In this document: positions 14,756 to 19,120 of the stretch, in pieces
Layout: the number at the start of each line of letters is the position of its first letter
Position numbering within the stretch: the stretch's first letter is position 1
NCBI GenBank assembly: GCA_035531955.1
Contig: DATKRZ010000043.1
Span: 1 to 19,120 of the forward strand
Origin: Bog-756 sp035531955
GTDB taxonomy: Bacteria; Actinomycetota; Acidimicrobiia; Acidimicrobiales; RAAP-2
Reading direction: 5' to 3'
Length of the DNA: 19,120 nucleotides
Notes under the pieces: model-generated
What the model was told of the DNA's origin: nothing
The model's input: only the letters and a program-made list of their open reading frames with translations
Databases searched by the model: none
Made by a program: the position numbers and the translations under genes

Positions 14756-15184
14756 TCAGCGTGACACCGTTCCATAACGAATCCCCAAGCGGTCACACGC
14801 GAGTCGGATGCCCGGGCTGTCGTCCCGGTCGGAGGCCAGGATGCGGGCAGCGAGCAATTCCGCCACGGCCACCGCTTCGGAGCCAAGGGTCGAGAGTCCT
14901 GATTGTTCGAACACCAGCGTCCCCATTCGCCAGGCCAGCCGGCGCATCGGGACGATGGCGACGTCGTCGGGGAGCCTGACCAGTGCCGCGGCAACGGCTT
15001 GGCGCTCAGGCGGGCTGAAGGCGCCGAGCAAGGGGCCGTGGCCACCTCGGGCTGCGCTCTTGCACAGTCTCGCGTACCAGAGGTTGGTGGTGGCCAGATC
15101 ATCGGCGCCGACCGCGGAGCGCAAGGTCCTGTCCGGTCCGGTCATCCAGTCGCGAAGTAGATGGTCGTCGAGCAGGACCGTCAC
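14756..15184 (-). CDS. Divergent PIN-like protein, probable toxin of a VapBC-type pair
   Basis: The GTG start (15184) overlaps the antitoxin TGA by 4 nt, giving 142 residues; the frame continues upstream but antisense-like sequence and the coupling favour this start. The N-terminus TVLLDDHLLRDWM resembles the first PIN strand with its aspartate (D6 or D7). The C-terminal part, SEAVAVAELLAARILASDRD then DSPGIRLACDRLGI, matches the third and fourth acidic positions and the helix that ends PIN domains. The second conserved acid, normally a glutamate near residue 40, is not visible in ATTNLWYARLCKSAA. PIN toxins are RNases that cut tRNA or other RNAs. I call it PIN-like from pattern and context; it may be a separate subfamily or an inactive copy. 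Confidence 0.6.
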   Translation of the reverse strand: MTVLLDDHLLRDWMTGPDRTLRSAVGADDLATTNLWYARLCKSAARGGHGPLLGAFSPPERQAVAAALVRLPDDVAIVPMRRLAWRMGTLVFEQSGLSTLGSEAVAVAELLAARILASDRDDSPGIRLACDRLGIRYGTVSR

Positions 15185-15417
15185 CCGCTGATCAGGTCCG
15201 GGTCCTCCTCGCCGGCCACGGCAACGTAGTGATCCCCGGCGGGGACCAGCTCGTCGAGCAGATGGCGGGCGAACCCTGCGGGGACGGTGAGCACTCCGAA
15301 ACCGAGATCCAGCACGTCGACGTGGCCACCCCTGTCGAGATTCCAGCGGTGGCGGACCTCGGCGGGCAGCGACATCTGCCCCGAGGTGGACACTTTGAAC
15401 TTCTGAGCCTGAGCCAT
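15181..15417 (-). CDS. AbrB/SpoVT-type antitoxin
   Basis: This 78-residue protein has the swapped-hairpin AbrB/MazE DNA-binding motif at its N-terminus: FKVSTSGQMSLPAEVRHRWN followed by LDRGGHVDVLDLGFGVLTV. The remaining C-terminal 30 residues (FARHLLDELVPAGD and an acidic end) would contact and neutralise the partner. It is the first gene of the pair and overlaps the PIN-like gene by 4 nt. The ATG at 15417 is preceded by GGAGG only 3 bases away, within one of two palindromes that probably form its own operator, so binding could directly limit its transcription and cover its ribosome site region. It lies 122 bases downstream of pth. Confidence 0.85.
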   Translation of the reverse strand: MAQAQKFKVSTSGQMSLPAEVRHRWNLDRGGHVDVLDLGFGVLTVPAGFARHLLDELVPAGDHYVAVAGEEDPDLISG

Positions 15418-15422
15418 AGTCC

Positions 15423-15454
15423 TCCACTTGGTGGACGACGAACATTACCAAGTA
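15423..15454. promoter_or_regulatory. Putative operator/promoter of the antitoxin-toxin pair
   Basis: Two palindromes share the core AC-CAA-GT in opposite orientation. TCCAC-TTG-GTGGA (15423-15435) has perfect 5-base arms; TAC-CAA-GTA (15446-15454) has perfect 3-base arms. Together ACTTGGT (15426-15432) and ACCAAGT (15447-15453) make a 7-base inverted repeat. The centres are 21 bases apart, two turns of DNA, so a dimeric antitoxin could bind both on one face. A -10-like TAATGT (15447-15442, minus strand) overlaps the second site. AbrB-type antitoxins commonly repress their own operon from such sites. Confidence 0.65.
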
Positions 15455-15539
15455 TCAACGTCTGACCTCCGCCGCTTCAGGTACGCCAAGGTGCCTCCGC
15501 TCGGTCGCCTGGCGGCCTCGGTCGGCGGCAGCCTCCGGC

Positions 15540-16160
15540 TCAGCCGTCCGCGTTGACCCGGTTCATGGCCGCCTCGACCCCCCCGGTCACGATGGCCTCC
15601 ACCGCGTCGGCGGCCTCTTGGACGGCCACGGCCAGAAGCGACCGCTCCGCCGTGCCCGGGCGCCTCAGCACGTGGTCCACGCCCGACCGGCGACCGGGCG
15701 GCTTGCCGATGCCGATCCGCACCCGCAGGTAGGCGTTGGTGCCCAGGTGGCTCTCGATCGACTTGAGGCCGTTGTTGCCGGCGTTGCCCCCACCCGACTT
15801 CACCTTGACCCGGGCCGTGGGAAGGTCGAGCTCGTCGTGCACCACGATCAGGCGGGTGGCCAGGCCCGGGGCCGGGCCTGGCGCTCCCGGATGGTCGGGT
15901 GATCCGGGAGGGCCGGGCGGATCGATGCCCGCCCTCCTGACCAACGGGGCCACCGCCTGGCCCGACTCGTTCATGAAGGTCTGGGGGACGGCCAGCAGCA
16001 CGGTGCGGGGGCCGATCCGGACCGTGCAGACCTGTGATCGCAGTCCCCGCTCCGCCTTGAGCCGCCCCTGGTGGCGCTCGGCGAGCTCGGTCACGACCTC
16101 GGCTCCCAGGTTGTGGCGGGAGCCGGTGAACTCGCTGCCGGGGTTGCCCAACCCGACCAC
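15540..16160 (-). CDS. pth: Peptidyl-tRNA hydrolase
   Basis: Pth frees tRNA from prematurely released peptidyl-tRNA. From the GTG at 16160 it has 206 residues. Conserved elements are VGLGNPGSEFTGSRHNLG with catalytic H16, TFMNESGQAV (N64), VVHDELDLP (D109) and GGGNAGNNGLKS (N130), and the C-terminal helix with EAADAVEAI. A Pro/Gly-rich insertion (about residues 79-101, GIDPPGPPGSPDHPGAPGPA) lengthens the loop before VVHDELDLP. The true start may lie upstream: the frame is open and reads VDFLVVGLGNPG, the fuller first strand of the family, but only rare start codons are available there and no ribosome site is clear. It follows rplY by 65 bases, the usual actinobacterial pairing. Confidence 0.95.
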   Translation of the reverse strand: MVGLGNPGSEFTGSRHNLGAEVVTELAERHQGRLKAERGLRSQVCTVRIGPRTVLLAVPQTFMNESGQAVAPLVRRAGIDPPGPPGSPDHPGAPGPAPGLATRLIVVHDELDLPTARVKVKSGGGNAGNNGLKSIESHLGTNAYLRVRIGIGKPPGRRSGVDHVLRRPGTAERSLLAVAVQEAADAVEAIVTGGVEAAMNRVNADG

Positions 16161-16225
16161 CAGGAAGTCGACTGCGGCACCCCGCCGCGGCGGAGCCGGC
16201 CCGCGCCGGTTGCGGAGCAGGAGGA

Positions 16226-16888
16226 CTACCCCTCTGAGGGCTCGGGCTCGTCGGAGGCCTGGGAGGGAGCCTCCTCGGCCGCTTCGACGGCGATGCCGGC
16301 AGCTTCGGCCTCTTCCTCCTCGGTGATCTGGACCCGGGGCGGCTGTCCGGCCACCACGGTCGCCTCCGGATCGGACTCGAGCTCGACGCCCCCCGGGACG
16401 GTGATGTCGGAGACGTGAAGGGAGCCACCGATGGTCAGGCCCGAGACGTCGATGTCCACCGACGGCGGGATGTCGGAGGGCTTCGCCTTGATGGCCAGGG
16501 TGAAGAGCTGCTGGTCGACGACGCCGTCACCATGGTGCACCTCGATCGCCTCGCCGACCAGGTTGATGGGGATCTCGGCGGAGATCACCTCGTCGCGGCG
16601 GACGATCTGGAAATCGACGTGGGTGACCACGTTCCGGAACGGGTGACGTTGGATCTCCCGCGCCAGCGTGAGGTAGCTGCCCTTGCCCACCTCGAGTGAC
16701 AACAGGGTGTTGAGCCCGGCCTCGCCGGACATGGCGATCTGGAACTCGCGCGCGCCCACCGCCACGGGTATGGGGTCGGATCCGTGGCCGTAGACCACCC
16801 CGGGGATCATGCCCTGGGCCCGTAGGCGGCGGGTCGAGCTCGACCCGATCTGGCGCCCGGCTTCGGCGGCAAGGGTGACTTCGGGCAT
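16226..16888 (-). CDS. rplY: 50S ribosomal protein L25, CTC/TL5 form
   Basis: L25 binds 5S rRNA in the large ribosomal subunit; the long CTC form is a general-stress protein in Bacillus. The 220-residue protein has the L25 barrel at residues 1 to about 95 (RQIGSSSTRRLRAQGMIPGV, VVYGHG, and HPFRNVVTHVDFQIV), then the TL5 C-terminal beta domain (about 100-190, with GEAIEVHHGDGVVDQQ and KPSDIPPSVDIDVSGL). An acidic tail of Glu, Ala and Ser follows. The ATG has AGGAG seven bases upstream. It lies 182 bases after prs and probably has its own promoter, with pth downstream in the same unit. Confidence 0.97.
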   Translation of the reverse strand: MPEVTLAAEAGRQIGSSSTRRLRAQGMIPGVVYGHGSDPIPVAVGAREFQIAMSGEAGLNTLLSLEVGKGSYLTLAREIQRHPFRNVVTHVDFQIVRRDEVISAEIPINLVGEAIEVHHGDGVVDQQLFTLAIKAKPSDIPPSVDIDVSGLTIGGSLHVSDITVPGGVELESDPEATVVAGQPPRVQITEEEEAEAAGIAVEAAEEAPSQASDEPEPSEG

Positions 16889-16987
16889 GCGGGGACTCCT
16901 CGGGAGACGCTGACAAAGGGGGCGGCGGTCTCCCGGTCGACCGTGCCTGTCACGCCGATGGGAGAGGACCGCTGCTGACGGCCCACC

Positions 16988-16993
16988 ATGATA
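16988..16993 (-). promoter_or_regulatory. Possible rplY -10 box
   Basis: In the 182-base gap between prs and rplY the minus strand has TATCAT, matching TATAAT at five of six positions and the TANNNT form. It would give a leader of about 90 bases before the rplY ATG. No convincing -35 is seen. The rest of the gap holds no recognisable RNA gene or terminator. Confidence 0.35.
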
Positions 16994-17070
16994 GACGAGC
17001 GCCGACGGAAGATGGCACAGGGGGTCGCAGCGGTCAGGCTGTCGGCGGCGGCGATCTGCCGGCAGGGGCG

Positions 17071-18048
17071 TCAGGCCAGGTTCTCGCCGCCGAAGATCTC
17101 CGACACCGAGGAGTCCTCGAACACCGCGTCGATGGCATGGGAGATGAGCTTGGCCACCGACAGCACCTCCAGCTTGTCGAACCGGCGGTCAGGGGCGATG
17201 GGAAGCGTGTCGGTCACCACCACCTTGGTCAGCGCCGAGTTCTTCAGGCGGTCGACCGCCGGGTCCGACAGCACCCCGTGGGTGGCCATGCACCACACCT
17301 CGGCGGCTCCCCGGTCGGCCAGGAGGTCGGCGGCGGCCACGATGGTCCCGGCCGTGTCGATCATGTCGTCGATGAGCACGCACTGGCGACCTTCGACATC
17401 ACCGACGACGTGGAGGGCCTCCACCTGGTTGGCCACACCCCGCAACCGGCGCTTGTGCACCACGGCCAGGTCAGCGGTGAGGTGCTGGCTGAACCGCTCG
17501 GCCACCTTCACCCGCCCCGCGTCAGGGGCCACCACCACCAGGTCGTCGCTCCGCTGACTGCGCAGATAGTCGACCAGCACCGGCGCCGCGGTGAGATGGT
17601 CGAACGGCACATCGAAGAAGCCCTGGATCTGTCCGGAATGCAGGTCGACGCTCACCACCCGGTCGGCACCCGCCACCGACAGCATGTCGGCCACCAGCTT
17701 GGCGGTGATCGGCTCCCGTCCCGTCGCCTTGCGGTCCTGGCGCGAGTACCCGTAGTAGGGGCACACCGCGGTGATCCGCTTGGCCGACGCCCGCTTGGCC
17801 GCGTCGATCATGATCAGGTGCTCCATCAGCGAGTCGTTGACCGGGCCGCAGTGGGTCTGGATGATGAAGACATCGCTCCCCCGGATCGACGAGTCGAATC
17901 GGCAGTGGATCTCGCCGTTGGCGAACTCGCGGAGGTTGGCCTCGAGGAGGTCCACCTCCAACTGGGCGGCGACGTCGCGGGCCAGTTCGGGGTGCGACCG
18001 TCCGGACACCAGTTCGAGCCGGCGGCGGGGAGTGAACTCCATGGTCAT
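17071..18048 (-). CDS. prs: Ribose-phosphate pyrophosphokinase (PRPP synthetase)
   Basis: Prs makes PRPP from ribose 5-phosphate and ATP for nucleotide, histidine and, in actinobacteria, arabinan precursor synthesis. The protein has 325 residues, normal for class I. Visible motifs are FANGEIHCRFDSSIRGSDVF, ITAVCPYYGYSRQDRK (ATP site), ADRVVSVDLHSGQIQGFFD (Mg/ATP histidine), VVVAPDAGRVKVAERFS (flexible loop region) and the PRPP-binding VLIDDMIDTAGTI. The ATG at 18048 is used, four bases after the glmU stop; GGAGG lies about 15-20 bases upstream, so a second ATG two codons on is also possible. A longer reading from 18192 would run through glmU and has no conserved content. glmU-prs pairing is typical of actinobacteria. 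Confidence 0.97.
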   Translation of the reverse strand: MTMEFTPRRRLELVSGRSHPELARDVAAQLEVDLLEANLREFANGEIHCRFDSSIRGSDVFIIQTHCGPVNDSLMEHLIMIDAAKRASAKRITAVCPYYGYSRQDRKATGREPITAKLVADMLSVAGADRVVSVDLHSGQIQGFFDVPFDHLTAAPVLVDYLRSQRSDDLVVVAPDAGRVKVAERFSQHLTADLAVVHKRRLRGVANQVEALHVVGDVEGRQCVLIDDMIDTAGTIVAAADLLADRGAAEVWCMATHGVLSDPAVDRLKNSALTKVVVTDTLPIAPDRRFDKLEVLSVAKLISHAIDAVFEDSSVSEIFGGENLA

Positions 18049-18052
18049 GACG

Positions 18053-19120
18053 CTAGCCCGCCCCGCCTCCGGCGTCGCCGGCTCCCGGGTCGGGATCGGG
18101 GCCGTACCGGGGCCCGGCACCCACCACCCCTCCCGCCGGCACCTCGTCCCCCTCCTCGAGGACGGCGAACGGCCCGACACGGGCGTCGGCACCGATCGAC
18201 GACCGGCGGCACACGCTCGAGGCCACCGTCGCCCCTTCGCCCACCACCGTGTCGACCAGATGGGCGTCGGGCCCGATCTCCGCGTGCGAGCCGATCACGC
18301 AGGAGCCCTGGAGGATGACCCCCGGCAACAGCACCACGTCCGGCTCCACCACCGCGTCGACGTCGATGTAGGTCCGCTCGGGGTCCCACATGGTCACCCC
18401 CCGGCGCATCCACCGCTCGTTGATCCGGTCGCGCAGCTCGGCCTCGGCCACCGCCAGCTGGGCCCGGTCGTTGACCCCGGCCACCTCCATGAGGTCCTGC
18501 ACGACCAGCGAACCCACGTTGTGGCCGGCCTCGTAGAGGACGCCGATGACGTCGGTGAGGTAGTACTCGCCCTGGGCATTGGCCGGGCTGAGCCGGCGCA
18601 ACGACGGGGCCAGCACGCTCCGGCGGAAGCAGTAGATCGACGTGTTGATCTCGTGGACGTCCAACTCCTCCCCGACGGCGTCCCCGTGCTCGACCACCCG
18701 GGCCACCGTGTCGTCCCTCCCCCGCACCACCCGGCCGTAGCCGGTGGGATCGTCGAGCATGGCGGTCAGCAGGGTCGAGGCCGCACCGGAGGCACGGTGC
18801 TGGCGGACCAGCCCGGCCAGCGTGGCCGGCCGGAGTAGCGGGGTGTCGCCGGGCAGCACCACCACGTCCCCGTCGTCGTCGCCCTCGTCGTCGGGCAGAC
18901 CGGTCAGCGCCACCGACATGGCATCACCGGTCCCCCGCGGCTCGACCTGTTCGACGAACTCGATCGACATGCCCGCCGGCGCGTGCTCCACGAGGGTCTT
19001 GGTCACCCACTCGGCCCGGTGCCCGACGACCACCACCACCCGGGCCACCGACAGCTCGGCCAGGGCGTCGAGCACGTGGAGGACCATCGGCCGCCCGCAC
19101 AGCCGGTGCAGGGGCTTGGG
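18053..19120 (-). CDS. glmU: GlmU-like UDP-N-acetylglucosamine pyrophosphorylase, C-terminally short (5' end outside window)
   Basis: GlmU makes UDP-GlcNAc, the precursor of peptidoglycan. The first 20 or so residues are outside the window; the visible part begins PKPLHRLCGRPMVLHVL. Uridyltransferase motifs follow: EQVEPRGTGDAMS, VVLPGDTPLL (usually YGDxPL), GYGRVVR, EINTSIYCF and VNDRAQLA. After DPERTYIDVDAVVEPDV a left-handed beta helix starts (LLPGVILQGSCVIG, HLVDTVVGEGATVASSV), but the protein stops about 25 residues after SSIGADARVGPF with a Gly/Pro-rich tail. Bifunctional GlmU continues for over 100 more residues carrying the acetyltransferase Arg, Lys, His and Asn residues; these are absent, and prs begins four bases later, so no remnant is present. 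It appears monofunctional unless acetyl transfer is done elsewhere. Confidence 0.9.
   Translation of the reverse strand, partial: PKPLHRLCGRPMVLHVLDALAELSVARVVVVVGHRAEWVTKTLVEHAPAGMSIEFVEQVEPRGTGDAMSVALTGLPDDEGDDDGDVVVLPGDTPLLRPATLAGLVRQHRASGAASTLLTAMLDDPTGYGRVVRGRDDTVARVVEHGDAVGEELDVHEINTSIYCFRRSVLAPSLRRLSPANAQGEYYLTDVIGVLYEAGHNVGSLVVQDLMEVAGVNDRAQLAVAEAELRDRINERWMRRGVTMWDPERTYIDVDAVVEPDVVLLPGVILQGSCVIGSHAEIGPDAHLVDTVVGEGATVASSVCRRSSIGADARVGPFAVLEEGDEVPAGGVVGAGPRYGPDPDPGAGDAGGGAG

Noticed and set aside
15185..15451. Extension of the PIN-like gene to an upstream start at 15451
   Set aside because: It would cover the whole antitoxin gene in another frame with Arg/Ser-rich sequence; the GTG overlapping the antitoxin stop is much more likely.
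16889..17070. Possible small RNA, tRNA or terminator between prs and rplY
   Set aside because: No tRNA-like T-arm sequence, no strong stem followed by T residues; only a short self-complementary CTGCCGGCAG and a -10-like box were found.
18049..18192. Extended Prs N-terminus from 18192
   Set aside because: It would overlap the end of glmU with Pro/Arg-rich residues not found in Prs; the ATG at 18048 begins at the family's normal N-terminus.
18053..18200. Frameshift as explanation for the short GlmU
   Set aside because: Prs starts four bases after the stop, and no other frame nearby encodes the missing beta-helix repeats, so a simple frameshift cannot restore the domain; a deletion or assembly error remains possible.

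Overview
This is a high-GC window, about two thirds G+C with strong G/C preference at third codon positions. It reads as an actinobacterial chromosome. The main evidence is gene order: glmU, prs, rplY (L25/CTC), pth, mfd, mazG, eno, a DivIC/FtsB-like gene, a DUF501 gene and a ppx/gppA gene are the families of the Mycobacterium tuberculosis Rv1014c-Rv1026 neighbourhood. Non-mycobacterial features (a YabN-type MazG fusion, a PpiC/SurA-like lipoprotein, no LpqT or TetR) suggest a deep-branching class such as Acidimicrobiia; that placement is inference.

Layout, left to right. Positions 1-125 probably hold the last 40 codons of an unidentified plus-strand gene. Positions 181-1383 encode a divergent GT-B glycosyltransferase, the only complete plus-strand gene. 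It converges on a minus-strand sugar operon (4437 to 1473): nucleotide-sugar dehydrogenase, GT2 glycosyltransferase and NAD-dependent epimerase, joined by 4-nt stop/start overlaps and preceded by a promoter that fits leaderless transcription. This operon probably makes and transfers an activated sugar for a surface glycan or lipid.

From 4521 to the right edge everything is on the minus strand, so transcription runs right to left: partial glmU, prs, rplY, pth, a two-gene AbrB/PIN toxin-antitoxin-like module, mfd, a PpiC/SurA-like lipoprotein, yabN/mazG, eno, divIC/ftsB, DUF501, ppx/gppA. The set covers cell-wall precursor synthesis (GlmU), PRPP supply (Prs), translation (L25, Pth), transcription-coupled repair (Mfd), nucleotide-pool cleaning (MazG), glycolysis (Eno), division (DivIC/FtsB) and polyphosphate/ppGpp turnover (Ppx/GppA).

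Most of the window is conserved housekeeping sequence. The parts worth a second look are the toxin-antitoxin-like module between pth and mfd, with a two-palindrome operator at 21-bp spacing and a toxin lacking an obvious second catalytic acid; a GlmU that stops before the acetyltransferase active site; starts that look leaderless; and short tandem repeats inside two coding genes. No gene-free stretch exceeds 300 bases, and no RNA gene, CRISPR array, insertion sequence or clear rho-independent terminator was seen.
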